Origin: an uncultured Collinsella sp.
GTDB taxonomy: Bacteria; Actinomycetota; Coriobacteriia; Coriobacteriales; Coriobacteriaceae
DNA: 60,338 bases
NCBI GenBank assembly: GCA_902470695.1
Contig: CABRHH010000015.1
Location: forward strand, 1-60,338
Reading direction: 5' to 3'
In this document: positions 41,950-50,881 of the stretch, piece after piece
Position numbering within the stretch: position 1 is the stretch's first letter
Layout: the number at the start of each line of letters is the position of its first letter
Program-made: the position numbers and the translations under genes
Notes under the pieces: model-generated
The model's input: the letters and a program-made list of their open reading frames with translations, nothing else
Databases searched by the model: none
What the model was told of the DNA's origin: nothing

Positions 41950-42753
41950 CTATGCCGCAAGCAGCCCGAACCGCACCGCGTTATAGAGGCTCACGCCGAT
42001 GATGAGCACGAGCGCGGCCACGTACAGGCGGTCGACGGCAGCGGTATCCATACGCGCCGCCACGCGACGCCCCACCACCGATCCCGCAACCGCCATGGCG
42101 CACATCCCCACGAGCACCAACGGGTCGAATGCCGGAACGCTGCCCGTGCAGACGCTGTAGACCATCCCCGCTACCTGAGAGCACGCAATGATGAACAGCG
42201 ACGCCTGCGCTGCGGGCTTGCTGTCCATCGCGAAGAAAAACGCCAGGATCGCCAGGTTGAACGGTCCACCGCCGATACCCAAAAACGACCAGAGCGCCCC
42301 GGCAACCGCGCCGATGAGCGCCTGCGCGGCCCATCCGTCCAAGCGCATGGATGCCACGCGATCCCGATTCAGCGTATAGGCGAGCACGATGCACGACAGG
42401 ACGATGAGCACGAGCGCCTGAACCGCACCGACCGCATCGGCAGCACCGAATGCGTCCGCCAAGGCCCCGAACGCCGCCTTGCCTGCCACGCCTCCGAGCG
42501 CCGAGCCGAGCGCCACGGGCACCAGCGGGCGCATCCGAACGCTCGAGGTGCGCGCAACGGCGTTCTGCGCAAGCGTGGCCAGCGCCATCGTGAGCACCGA
42601 GGCACTCGAGAGAAAGCTCACCGTAGCCACGTCCATCACGCCCAGCGCGTCGACCACCGGTTTGATGATGACCCCGCCGCCGATGCCGCACAGCGGCCCC
42701 AGCAGCGAGGCGGCAAACACGATGGCGAGCACGAGCAGATACGCAATGGACAT
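41950..42753 (-). CDS. TauE/SafE family membrane transporter
   Basis: A 267-residue protein with about eight membrane helices in two repeats. GPLCGIGGGVIIKPVVDALG in the first and WSFLGIGGGPFNLAILAFFF in the second are the family signature glycine motifs. Members export sulfite, sulfoacetate or other organosulfur anions; the substrate here is unknown. GGAGGG lies before the ATG at 42753. It is alone on the minus strand. Confidence 0.92.
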   Translation of the reverse strand: MSIAYLLVLAIVFAASLLGPLCGIGGGVIIKPVVDALGVMDVATVSFLSSASVLTMALATLAQNAVARTSSVRMRPLVPVALGSALGGVAGKAAFGALADAFGAADAVGAVQALVLIVLSCIVLAYTLNRDRVASMRLDGWAAQALIGAVAGALWSFLGIGGGPFNLAILAFFFAMDSKPAAQASLFIIACSQVAGMVYSVCTGSVPAFDPLVLVGMCAMAVAGSVVGRRVAARMDTAAVDRLYVAALVLIIGVSLYNAVRFGLLAA

Positions 42754-43080
42754 AGACCCTCCGGCATCCCGGTACGACAGCAGCGAACACACACCAGTGT
42801 GCGCCGTGTGGCCGCCGCGCGCAAGGGCAGCAGCGCCGACCTCAACCGTCCTCAGAACACAAGAGCATCGAACATGCAGATACGCAGCACCGGACCTATC
42901 TGAAGACAGGACATTTCGTCATCGATGGAGCATCGAACTACCGGCAAGCAGCACCGGCCCCAACCGTCAGCGATGCATCAATGTGCCGAACGGGTGGGCG
43001 TCGACGGGATAGAGCGCCGCACACCGCATCTCTCACGGCGGCCCACACACCACGTGCGCATGCAACCGCGCGCAGGCACC
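42754..43080. other. Gene-free spacer
   Basis: Between folC and the TauE-like gene on the minus strand. GAGCATCGAAC occurs twice (near 42864 and 42926). A long plus-strand frame crosses it but is an antisense shadow of folC and its neighbour. Nothing else is visible. Confidence 0.4.
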
Positions 43081-44454
43081 CTAGCCGCGCAGCAGGCCCG
43101 CCACCTCGCCGGCCAGCGTAATGGTGCCCGCAGCCACCAACGGCTCACCCGCGGCAGCAAACGCATCGAGCGCTTCTGCCACGGTGTCGTAGCAGCCCAC
43201 GTAGCCGCAAACATCGCGCCCCTCGTCCGCCAGCTCGGCTCGCACCACCTCGGCAAGATCGGCTGGGGCCAGAGCGCGCGCCGAATCGGTCGCCGTCACG
43301 GCAATGCGCGGGAACGCCGGCACGAGCACCCGCGCGATCCCTGCCACGTCCTTGTCGGAGAGCGCCGCCATGAGCAGCGCAGGCCGGGTGCGCACATCCG
43401 GCGCAATCTCCTCGACAGCGCGCACGAAGTTCTCGCAGCTCTGCGGGTTGTGGCAGGCATCGACCACCACCAGCGGATCGGTGCGCACCACATCGAAGCG
43501 CCCCGGAATGGGACAGGTATCCAGCGAATGCTCGAGCGCGGTCGCATCGAGTGCACGTCCCAGATACCCCTCGGAAAGCGCGATGGCGCATGCGGCGTTT
43601 TGGGGCTGGTAGGCGGGCTTGCACATGCGCGGCGTGTAGATGGCGCGCGGCGTCGTGGTGGAGAACGCGACGGCATCCCCCAGATGATGCGGCTCCTCGA
43701 GCACCGTATGGTTCACCACCTGCGGCACCACCCCGCAGGCACGGCACCGTTCGTCCATCACGCGCTGAACCGACGGCTCGTGGGTCCCCTCGCCGAGCAC
43801 GACCAGACGCCCCGGCTTGATGATGGCTGCCTTCTCCTGCGCGATCTGAGCGAGCGTGCTGCCCAAGATCCGCATGTGGTCGAGCCCGATCCCCGTGATG
43901 GCTACCGCGACCGGGCAGGTTGCGCTGGTGGCATCCCAACGCCCGCCCAGGCCGACCTCGAGCACGGCAACGTCGATCTGCGCCTCGGCGAACACCACCA
44001 GCGCGGCCACTGTCAGCACATCAAACGGCGTGATGGCGTAGGCCGGCTGACCGGCCGATACGCGCCGCGCGTTCACCCTCCTTCCTGCCTCCACCGCAGC
44101 CGAGACGCCATGGGCGAAGGCCGCATCGCTCACCACGCACCCGTCGACCTCCATGCGCTCGGGATAGCGCACGAGCTGCGGCGAGGTGTAGAGCGCACAG
44201 CGCAGCCCTTCCCCGCGCAGAATCGCGGCGGTAAACCGCGTGGTGGACGTCTTGCCGTTGGTACCGGCAACCTGCAGGCAATCGAAGTGGGAATCGGGGC
44301 GGGCCAGCTCATCGAGCATCTCCACGACGGTTTCCAGCAGCGGGCCCGCCGTGCTCGAGATCATGCCCGTATCCGCCGCGAGCGCCTGAGCCTCATCAAA
44401 GGTGAGCTCGGGAACGGAGAACGGTACCCGATAGGTCGCAGCTGCACGAGACAT
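43081..44454 (-). CDS. folC: Bifunctional folylpolyglutamate synthase / dihydrofolate synthase
   Basis: A 457-residue Mur-ligase-like enzyme. VAGTNGKTSTTRFTAAIL is the ATP loop, ALYTSPQLVRYPERM the next conserved region, EVGLGGRWDAT the metal-binding segment, and VDACHNPQSCENFVRA the C-terminal signature. It adds glutamate to dihydropteroate and to folates. The start at 44454 follows GGAG by 6 bases; a frame opening 30 codons earlier lacks a ribosome binding site. No other folate genes are in the window. Confidence 0.93.
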   Translation of the reverse strand: MSRAAATYRVPFSVPELTFDEAQALAADTGMISSTAGPLLETVVEMLDELARPDSHFDCLQVAGTNGKTSTTRFTAAILRGEGLRCALYTSPQLVRYPERMEVDGCVVSDAAFAHGVSAAVEAGRRVNARRVSAGQPAYAITPFDVLTVAALVVFAEAQIDVAVLEVGLGGRWDATSATCPVAVAITGIGLDHMRILGSTLAQIAQEKAAIIKPGRLVVLGEGTHEPSVQRVMDERCRACGVVPQVVNHTVLEEPHHLGDAVAFSTTTPRAIYTPRMCKPAYQPQNAACAIALSEGYLGRALDATALEHSLDTCPIPGRFDVVRTDPLVVVDACHNPQSCENFVRAVEEIAPDVRTRPALLMAALSDKDVAGIARVLVPAFPRIAVTATDSARALAPADLAEVVRAELADEGRDVCGYVGCYDTVAEALDAFAAAGEPLVAAGTITLAGEVAGLLRG

Positions 44455-44589
44455 TACGCGCTCCAATCTCATCTGCCGGATACCCGGCCGCTCGAACGAC
44501 CGAGCATCCGGCGACACCTTGTACCGGCGTATGTAGCCGGCCACCTGCCGGCGCTTCGCACCTATGCACGCGCACCGGCAAACCCCACC

Positions 44590-45414
44590 TTAGCCGACCG
44601 CGGACTCTTTGCGGCCGTATACGAACCAATAGGCGGCCGCCACGGCAACGCCGCCGATGATGTTGCCGATGGTGACGAACACCAGGTTGCTCACAACACC
44701 CGCAACCGTGATACCACCTGCGCCCATGCCAAGCGCCTGAACCGCCAGCCCCAAGGGCAAAAAGAACATGTTCGCCACGGAGTGCTCGAAGCCCATGGCA
44801 ACAAACGAGACAACGGGCAGGATGGCCGCCGCGAGCTTGTCGCACACCGTCTTGCCGGCGCTGCCCATCCACACCGCCAAACATACGAGCACGTTGCACA
44901 GGATGCCGCGCGCCAGCGCCACACCGGGGGCAAGCGATGCCTTGGAAGCGGCGACCGTGTAGGCGAACGACCCCACTGCACCGTCCTGCGCCTCGGGGAA
45001 TCCGGCAGCGAGCAGCAGCGCCACCACCACGAGCGACCCCACCGCGTTGCCCGCGTAGACCACCGCCCATTTGCGCACCATGCGCATGAGCGGATAGCGG
45101 CCGTCGAGCGCACCGATCAGCATGAGGCAGTTGCCCGTGAACAGCTCGGCTCCGGCCACGAGCACCAAGAACAGACCCAGGCAGAACGCCAAGCCACCCA
45201 GCAGCAGCGACGCGGTTGTGGGCAGCGTGGCGTCGGCCCGAACCGTCAACATGAACGCCGCGCCGAGCGCCACGAAGGCGCCGGCAAGGATAGCGAGCGC
45301 GAAGGCGCGCCCGCGGGTGAGCGCCGTCTTGGCGAAACCGATGTGGACGAACGCCTCCTGGGTTTTGGCGGGCGGCAGCATAACGGTGCCGGACGGCTCG
45401 GTATTCTGGGGCAT
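44590..45414 (-). CDS. Formate/nitrite transporter family channel
   Basis: A 274-residue membrane protein with six main helices. AGAELFTGNCLMLIGALDG and FVAMGFEHSVANMFFLPLGL are the two FNT signature loops; the second carries the conserved pore His. Such channels carry formate, nitrite or hydrosulfide. GAGGAG lies before the ATG at 45414. With no formate or nitrite genes around it the substrate is open; formate is likely in a fermenting gut bacterium. Confidence 0.92.
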   Translation of the reverse strand: MPQNTEPSGTVMLPPAKTQEAFVHIGFAKTALTRGRAFALAILAGAFVALGAAFMLTVRADATLPTTASLLLGGLAFCLGLFLVLVAGAELFTGNCLMLIGALDGRYPLMRMVRKWAVVYAGNAVGSLVVVALLLAAGFPEAQDGAVGSFAYTVAASKASLAPGVALARGILCNVLVCLAVWMGSAGKTVCDKLAAAILPVVSFVAMGFEHSVANMFFLPLGLAVQALGMGAGGITVAGVVSNLVFVTIGNIIGGVAVAAAYWFVYGRKESAVG

Positions 45415-45498
45415 CAAGGTCTCCTCAACGAAAACGTGTGCGGCCGTACAGGACCGCACGCGGCAACGGGCAGGCCGCAGCACACGACGGGAAAGAAC

Positions 45499-45539
45499 GG
45501 CCGCCCGCGACGCCAGATGATGCGGCTGCGCGGGCGGCC
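45499..45539 (-). terminator. Terminator-like hairpin of valS
   Basis: GGCCGCCCGC (45499-45508) pairs perfectly with GCGGGCGGCC (45530-45539) around a 21-base middle. On the minus strand it is followed by GTTCTTTCCC, a weak T-run. It lies about 50 bases after the valS stop codon. Confidence 0.5.
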
Positions 45540-45586
45540 GAGGCAAGCAGGGCGAAAACGTAGCTCCGCCCCGCTGCGGCTATGCG

Positions 45587-48298
45587 TTACGAGAAATCGG
45601 CGAGCTGCGCGGTCAAGGCTGCCACGGTCTCGGTAAGCTCAGCGGCGCGGGCGCGGCGCTTCTCGATGATCTCCGGTGCCGCCTTGGCGAGGAACCCCTC
45701 GTTTGACAGGGTGCGCTCCGCGGAGGCGAGTTCCTTCTCCGCCGCGGCGATCTCCTTGTTCAAGCGGGCGCGTTCGGCATCGAAGTCCACCAAATCGCCC
45801 ACGACCACATACGCGTCGAAATCGGGACCTGCCAGGGCGATGGCGCGCTCGGGCTTGACGAGCGCCTCGGGCAGCACGACCTCGAGCGAGCTGGCGTTCG
45901 CCAGGCTGACGATGAAGGCCGCCATGCCCTCGATCGCCTGCGCGACCTCCGGCGTGGAGGCGCACACCACGCAACGCAGGGCCTCCTTGGGGCTCAGGCG
46001 GTAGCGCGCACGGGTGGAGCGGATGTCGCCCACCACGGCGCGGGCGAGCTCGAAGGAACGCTCTGCCTCCTCATCGATGAAGCGGGCGTAGTCCGCGGGC
46101 TCGGGCCAGGCGGCCACCATGAGGGCCTCGGCGCGCTCACAGCTGCCATCCTCGCGCATATCGATCCAGCTGGCCGGCATGGTGTCCCAAATGGCCTCGG
46201 TGGCAAACGGCATGAGCGGATGCATGAGGCGCAGGCTCGTGTCGAGCACGAAGATCAGGTTGCGCTGCGCCTGCAGACGCGCCTGATCGTCCTTCAAACG
46301 GGTCTTGGTGACCTCGACGTACCAATCGCACACCTCATTCCAGAAGAAGTTCTGGACGTTGCGCGCCACCTCGCCGAAGGTGTAGCTTTCGATGCCCTCG
46401 GTCACCGACGCCACGGTCTTGGCCAGGCGGCTGAACATCCACGCGTCGGCCGCGGTCTGGGCCTGCGGCTCACCGGGGGTGTAGCCGTCCATATTCATGA
46501 GCAAAAAGCGGCTTGCGTTCCAGATCTTGGTCACGAAAGCACGCGCGGCCTCGGTGCGCGGGCTGCCCAAAAACGCATGGGTCTTCTTGTCCAGGTCGGC
46601 GTCGAACTTCACGTCCTGGTTGTTGGTGAACAGCGAGAGCAGGTTGAAGCGCATGGCGTCGGCGCCGTAACGGTCGATGAGGTCCATGGGGTCCACGCCG
46701 TTGCCCTTGGACTTGGACATGCGGCTGCCGTCCTTGGCCAGAATCGTGGGATAGATCACGACGTCATGGAACGGAATCTCGTCCACGAAGTACAGCGAGC
46801 TCATGACCATGCGCGCCACCCACAGCGCGATGATGTCGCGCGCGGTGACCAGCGCCGTCGTGGGATGATGCCCCTCGAGCAGCTCGGGCTTCTGCGGCCA
46901 CCCCTGCGTGGCGAAGGTCCACAGCTGGCTGGAAAACCAGGTGTCGAGCACATTCTCGTCCTGGTGAACATGCGCGCACCCGCACGACGGGCACACGTGC
47001 ACATCCTCCATCGAGGCGTCCTCCCAGCCGCACTCGGGGCAGTAGAACACCGGGATGCGATGGCCCCACCACAGCTGGCGGGAGATGCACCAGTCCTTGA
47101 GGTTCTCCATCCAGGTGAGGTAGCTCTGACGCCAGCGCTCGGCGTTGAAGCGGACCTTGCCGCTCTCCACCGCCTCGATCGCAGGACCTTTCAGCTTGTC
47201 GACGGCCACGAACCACTGCTCGGACAGCCAGGGCTCGAGCGTGGTGTCGCAGCGGTAGCAGTGCATGACGGAGTGATCGTGCTCCTCGATGCCCTCGAGC
47301 AGCCCGTGCTCGGCGAACCAGGCCACCACGGCATCGCGGCACTCATCGCGTGTCATGCCGGAGAACTCGCCGTAGCCCTCAACCACCACGGCGTGCTCAT
47401 CGAAGATGTTGATCTGGGGCAGATCGTGTGCCTGACCCATGGCGTAGTCGTTCGGATCGTGGGCCGGGGTCACTTTCACGAAGCCGGAGCCGAAGCCCGC
47501 GTCGACGTGCCAGTCCTCGAAGATGGGGATCTCGCGATCAACGATGGGCAGGCGCACGGTCTTTCCCACGAAGGCGGCCTTCTCGGGGTCCTTCGGCGAC
47601 ACGGCCACACCGGTATCGCCCAGCATGGTTTCTGGGCGCGTGGTGGCCACCACGATGTAGTCCTGACCGTTGACCGGCTCGGTGAGCGGGTAGCGCAGGT
47701 GCCACAGGTGCCCGTGCTCCTCTTTGTACTCAGCCTCGTCGTCCGAGATGGCGGTGGTGCAGCTGGGGCACCAGTTCACGATGCGTCGGCCGCGGTAGAT
47801 CAGCCCGTCATGGTACCAATCGCAGAACACGCGACGCACGGCCTCAGCGTAGTCGTCGTCCATGGTGAAGCGCTCGTTGTCGAAATCCACCGAGCAGCCC
47901 ATGCGCTTGATCTGCTCGACGATCGTGCCGCCGTACTCGTGCGTCCAATCCCAGCAGGCATCGATGAACTTGTCGCGGCCGATCTCCAGGCGCGAGATGC
48001 CCTCGGCCTTCAGCTTCTTGTCCACCTTGGTCTGCGTGGCGATGCCGGCATGATCGGTTCCCAAGATCCACTGGGTAGAGCGGCCGCGCATGCGCGCCTG
48101 GCGCACGATGGCGTCCTGGATCGAATCGTCGAGCGCATGCCCCATGTGCAGAATGCCCGTCACGTTGGGGGGCGGGATGGTCACCGTGCAATCCCCCACG
48201 CCGGGACGGCGCTGATAGTAGCCGCCGTCGAGCCACTTCTGCAGCACCTTGGGCTCGCTGGCCGACGGGTCATATGTCTTGGGCATCTCTTCTGCCAT
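45587..48298 (-). CDS. valS: Valyl-tRNA synthetase
   Basis: A 903-residue class I synthetase. PPPNVTGILHMGHALDDSIQ holds the HIGH motif (HMGH), SRMSKSKGNGVDPMD the KMSKS motif, and two CxxC knuckles are seen (NWCPSC; FYCPEC with HVCPSC). The editing domain and the C-terminal coiled-coil arm (LNKEIAAAEKELASAERTLS) are complete. AAGGAAGGA lies before the ATG at 48298; upstream in-frame codons are not translated, as the region holds the promoter of the opposite toxin-antitoxin genes. Confidence 0.97.
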   Translation of the reverse strand: MAEEMPKTYDPSASEPKVLQKWLDGGYYQRRPGVGDCTVTIPPPNVTGILHMGHALDDSIQDAIVRQARMRGRSTQWILGTDHAGIATQTKVDKKLKAEGISRLEIGRDKFIDACWDWTHEYGGTIVEQIKRMGCSVDFDNERFTMDDDYAEAVRRVFCDWYHDGLIYRGRRIVNWCPSCTTAISDDEAEYKEEHGHLWHLRYPLTEPVNGQDYIVVATTRPETMLGDTGVAVSPKDPEKAAFVGKTVRLPIVDREIPIFEDWHVDAGFGSGFVKVTPAHDPNDYAMGQAHDLPQINIFDEHAVVVEGYGEFSGMTRDECRDAVVAWFAEHGLLEGIEEHDHSVMHCYRCDTTLEPWLSEQWFVAVDKLKGPAIEAVESGKVRFNAERWRQSYLTWMENLKDWCISRQLWWGHRIPVFYCPECGWEDASMEDVHVCPSCGCAHVHQDENVLDTWFSSQLWTFATQGWPQKPELLEGHHPTTALVTARDIIALWVARMVMSSLYFVDEIPFHDVVIYPTILAKDGSRMSKSKGNGVDPMDLIDRYGADAMRFNLLSLFTNNQDVKFDADLDKKTHAFLGSPRTEAARAFVTKIWNASRFLLMNMDGYTPGEPQAQTAADAWMFSRLAKTVASVTEGIESYTFGEVARNVQNFFWNEVCDWYVEVTKTRLKDDQARLQAQRNLIFVLDTSLRLMHPLMPFATEAIWDTMPASWIDMREDGSCERAEALMVAAWPEPADYARFIDEEAERSFELARAVVGDIRSTRARYRLSPKEALRCVVCASTPEVAQAIEGMAAFIVSLANASSLEVVLPEALVKPERAIALAGPDFDAYVVVGDLVDFDAERARLNKEIAAAEKELASAERTLSNEGFLAKAAPEIIEKRRARAAELTETVAALTAQLADFS

Positions 48299-48429
48299 GG
48301 GCGTTCCTTCCTTACGGTGCATCCGCAAGAGGATAGCATAGCCCCGCTGGCCCCCGTACGTCCAGCGGCGACGCCGTGCCAAACCACATGCGCCCATCTG
48401 CGCGATTGCGGGTTGCGGGCTCGTTCGTG

Positions 48430-48474
48430 TTGAGCTCGGTGCGATGTATGCTATACTATCGTATACGCGTATAC
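48430..48474 (+). promoter_or_regulatory. Promoter and operator of the toxin-antitoxin locus
   Basis: TTGAGC (48430-48435) and TATACT (48452-48457) are 16 bases apart. GTATACGCGTATAC (48461-48474), a perfect 14-base palindrome, covers the expected transcription start. Autorepression by the antitoxin, alone or with the toxin, is the usual scheme for such loci and fits this layout. Confidence 0.7.
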
Positions 48475-48495
48475 AGATGCAAGATGGGAGCGCAG

Positions 48496-48831
48496 ATGGC
48501 CACAGCAATCGTTTCGGGACGTGTCGACGCCGCAATCAAAGAGCGGGCGGGCGCCTACATCCGCGCCGCCGGCTCATCGGTTGGCGACGTCATCAATATC
48601 GTTTGGAACAACATTGCCGCAACAGGCCGCCTTCCGGCGCAGGCAGCACAAGGGCGCACGGAAGAGGACCCTTTCGACGCGTTCATATCGTTCTGCGATT
48701 CCCTGCAGCCGCTGCCCGACGCACCGGACCTCTCCCGCATGGACAGCGACGAACTGCGCGATCTTATAGGCAGTCACCTGAAAGAGAGGGATATCCGGCC
48801 TATGTCCTCAGCACCGCAACTTCAGCGATAG
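48496..48831 (+). CDS. RelB/DinJ-like antitoxin, first copy
   Basis: A 111-residue protein. The first 34 residues (VSGRVDAAIKERAGAYIRAA and the segment after it) form a ribbon-helix-helix DNA-binding domain of RelB/DinJ type. The remainder, ending in DELRDLIGSHLKERDIRPMS, would be the toxin-binding part and differs from that of the next gene. GGGAG lies 5 bases before the ATG. The gene is 8 bases upstream of the second antitoxin, but no toxin matches this C-terminus in the locus. Confidence 0.85.
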   Translation: MATAIVSGRVDAAIKERAGAYIRAAGSSVGDVINIVWNNIAATGRLPAQAAQGRTEEDPFDAFISFCDSLQPLPDAPDLSRMDSDELRDLIGSHLKERDIRPMSSAPQLQR

Positions 48832-48941
48832 GAGCAAACATGCCCACAGCAATCGTTTCGGGACGTGTCGACGCCGCGGTCAAAGAGCGGGCGGGCGCCT
48901 ACATCCGCGCCGCAGGCTCGTCGGTTGGCGACGTCATCAAC
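48496..48941 (+). repeat. 102-bp direct repeat within the two antitoxin genes
   Basis: Bases 48496-48597 and 48840-48941 (the first 34 codons of each gene) differ at only 6 of 102 positions, giving two amino-acid changes (A2P and I14V). The similarity stops abruptly after the shared VIN codons. This indicates a recent partial duplication or gene conversion limited to the DNA-binding domain. Confidence 0.9.
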
Positions 48942-49154
48942 GACCTCTGGACCTATATCGCCCGAACAAAGAGCGTACCGCATTTCTCCGATGGACCCGA
49001 TGCCGAGGCATCCGATGCCTTCGCCCAGTTCATGGCTTTTCGTGCAGAGCTCCTCACCCACAACACAGGCATTAGAATCCCCGACATGAGCAATGCAGAG
49101 CTCAAAGAATACCTTTCACGTGAGAAACTCAAGGATTATGAGGCGCTCTCATGA
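48840..49154 (+). CDS. RelB/DinJ-like antitoxin, second copy
   Basis: A 104-residue protein with the same N-terminal ribbon-helix-helix domain as the gene before it and a different C-terminal half (AFAQFMAFRAELLTHNTGIR and on to EYLSREKLKDYEALS). AGGAG lies 6 bases before the ATG. Its stop codon overlaps the start of the PIN toxin gene (ATGA), so it is the likely partner of that toxin. Confidence 0.88.
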   Translation: MPTAIVSGRVDAAVKERAGAYIRAAGSSVGDVINDLWTYIARTKSVPHFSDGPDAEASDAFAQFMAFRAELLTHNTGIRIPDMSNAELKEYLSREKLKDYEALS

Positions 49155-49597
49155 CGATACGACACGCAATCCATCGCGTCCTCTTCGACACCAACACCCT
49201 TATCGACGCCGTCGACGCCACACGTGGGCACTCGGAAGCCGCATGCCAGGCGCTCCGCCATTGCAACGGCGGAGGCGACATGGGCATCGCCTCCCCCACA
49301 TCCCTAAACGATGCGTATTATGTGCTCAGAAAATCGCACGGAGAGCCGTATGCGCGCAAGGCAATCAAGAACCTAGCGGCCCTCTTGGTGATCCTTCCCT
49401 TCAGTGCGGAAGAATGCCTTATCGCCGTCGACTCAAATGAGCCGGATTTCGAGGACGGGCTCATACGCGCCGCCGCCGAGCTTAACGATATCGACTTCAT
49501 CCTCACGCGGGATGCAAGCGCGTTCAGGCGCTCAACCGTGCGCGCCATCACCTGCGAGGAATACCTGGATATCGTGGAAACCGAAAACAGGCTGTAA
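49151..49597 (+). CDS. PIN-domain toxin (VapC-like)
   Basis: A 148-residue protein of the PIN nuclease fold. LFDTNTLIDAV has the first acidic residue (D13), DFEDGLIRAAAE the central one (D102) and FILTRDASAF the last (D121); the position usually held by a Glu near residue 50 is occupied by SLND. PIN toxins cleave RNA, often tRNA. It is coupled to the second antitoxin by a 4-base overlap. RelB-type antitoxins more often accompany RelE/YafQ toxins, so this pairing is a mixed type. Confidence 0.88.
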   Translation: MTIRHAIHRVLFDTNTLIDAVDATRGHSEAACQALRHCNGGGDMGIASPTSLNDAYYVLRKSHGEPYARKAIKNLAALLVILPFSAEECLIAVDSNEPDFEDGLIRAAAELNDIDFILTRDASAFRRSTVRAITCEEYLDIVETENRL

Positions 49598-49941
49598 AAC
49601 CCTGATCACACGCAGGCCGGCGGGTGCAAAGCCCACGACGCAATACGGGCACCAGCAACCAGCAGACGCGCCGTGGAGGCGCCCCGTTGTCCACCAGTCA
49701 CCCGCGACGCCTCCACGCCCCGCACCGGAGGGCATCACCGTCTCTCGCCAAACCCCATCAACCAAAGCCACGCCGCACGAATCTCCAGATGGCAATTACG
49801 GACCACCAACGGCGCTCGACAGCATCCTGCATACACCTCACTGGCCATCTGAGAGCCAACACGACTGTGCCGGAGGCATCCTGCTGCAGAGCCGCTCACA
49901 GCACAAATCCAACCGCTCACGGAAAAGTATGGCATCCTACC
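49598..49941. other. Gene-free spacer
   Basis: After the toxin gene. Frames here lack ribosome binding sites and recognisable similarity. No terminator with a T-run is visible. Confidence 0.45.
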
Positions 49942-49983
49942 TTCTCATGTGCTAACTCTATATATATAGTTATATAGAGTTAG
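49942..49983 (+). promoter_or_regulatory. Promoter and GntR-type operator of the PTS-sulfatase genes
   Basis: TTCTCA (49942-49947) and TATAGT (49965-49970) are 17 bases apart. A 32-base palindrome covers the -10 and start site: CTAACTCTATAT (49952-49963) pairs with ATATAGAGTTAG (49972-49983), and CTATATATATAG (49958-49969) is itself a palindrome. The layout fits repression by a GntR/UTRA protein, probably the one encoded at 53472-54194. Confidence 0.7.
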
Positions 49984-50008
49984 CAGTCGATGTGAGAGAG
50001 GGGAAGGC

Positions 50009-50881
50009 ATGATCAGCGCTGTACAAATCATTTTGCTGACGCTCGTGGCTGCATTTACCGTGGTGTGCGGACAAAACTGGTGGCAAACAGCCAACCAACC
50101 CGTATTCGTTGGCGCCGTTGCAGGCGTCATCATGGGCGACCCAGTAACGGGCTTGTTCATCGGTGGCAGCATGCAGCTCACGGTACTTGGTATCGGCACA
50201 TTCGGAGGGTCGAGCCATATCGACGCAAATACCGGATCCATCATCGCCACAGCGTTTTCCGTTGCCATCGGAATGGATCCCTCACAAGCGCTGGCAGCCA
50301 TTGCGGTGCCCGTCGCCGCGCTGCTCACCATGACCGATGTGCTCGGGCGCTTCTGCAACACGTTCTTCCAGCATCGTATTGACGCCATGATTGAACGCGA
50401 GGACTATGCCGGAATCCAGCGCAACTACCTGTACGGCATCATCCCCTGGGCGCTCTCCCGCGCGCTACCCTGCGCGCTTGCACTCACATTCGGTCAGGGC
50501 CTTGTGCAGTCCCTGATGGATGTCCTGAGCGGCCCGCTTGCTTGGTTGGGCACTGGCCTGGGTGTCGCGGGCGCCGTGCTACCGGCCGTGGGCTTCGCCA
50601 TCCTGCTGCGCTATCTTCCGGTCAAAAACAACTGGCACTACCTGGTGCTCGGCTTCGTGGTGACCGTGTTGTTCAACTACCTGTTCGCCAACGTCAAACT
50701 GATGGGCAGCGCTGTAGCAAGCACGGTCGAAGGATTCTCGGGCCAGTTCATCGGCCTGCCAATGCTGGGAATCGCGCTCGTTGGTCTGTACGTTGCCGTA
50801 AATCATTACACGACCATCAGCTCGCAGGCACCAGCCGCCGAACAAGCCGAGAACAGTGAGGAGAACGACGATGAGCTCTAA
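50009..50881 (+). CDS. PTS system mannose-family IIC component
   Basis: A 290-residue membrane protein with about seven helices, matching the sorbose-type EIIC family. NQPVFVGAVAGVIMGDPVTG and IGGSMQLTVLGIGTFGGSSH are typical. It forms the sugar channel with IID. GGGGAAGG lies before the ATG at 50009. The C-terminus is acidic (ENSEENDDEL) and its last codons overlap the IID gene by 11 bases. No IIA or IIB gene is in the neighbourhood, so these subunits must be encoded elsewhere. Confidence 0.93.
   Translation: MISAVQIILLTLVAAFTVVCGQNWWQTANQPVFVGAVAGVIMGDPVTGLFIGGSMQLTVLGIGTFGGSSHIDANTGSIIATAFSVAIGMDPSQALAAIAVPVAALLTMTDVLGRFCNTFFQHRIDAMIEREDYAGIQRNYLYGIIPWALSRALPCALALTFGQGLVQSLMDVLSGPLAWLGTGLGVAGAVLPAVGFAILLRYLPVKNNWHYLVLGFVVTVLFNYLFANVKLMGSAVASTVEGFSGQFIGLPMLGIALVGLYVAVNHYTTISSQAPAAEQAENSEENDDEL

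Noticed and set aside
42925..45636. A 903-codon open frame on the plus strand
   Set aside because: It runs antisense through folC and the FNT gene, is His/Arg-rich, has no ribosome binding site, and exists because G+C-rich genes leave few stop codons on the other strand.
46220..48433. A 737-codon open frame on the plus strand
   Set aside because: It is antisense to valS, with the His/Val/Leu/Gly-rich composition typical of such shadows.
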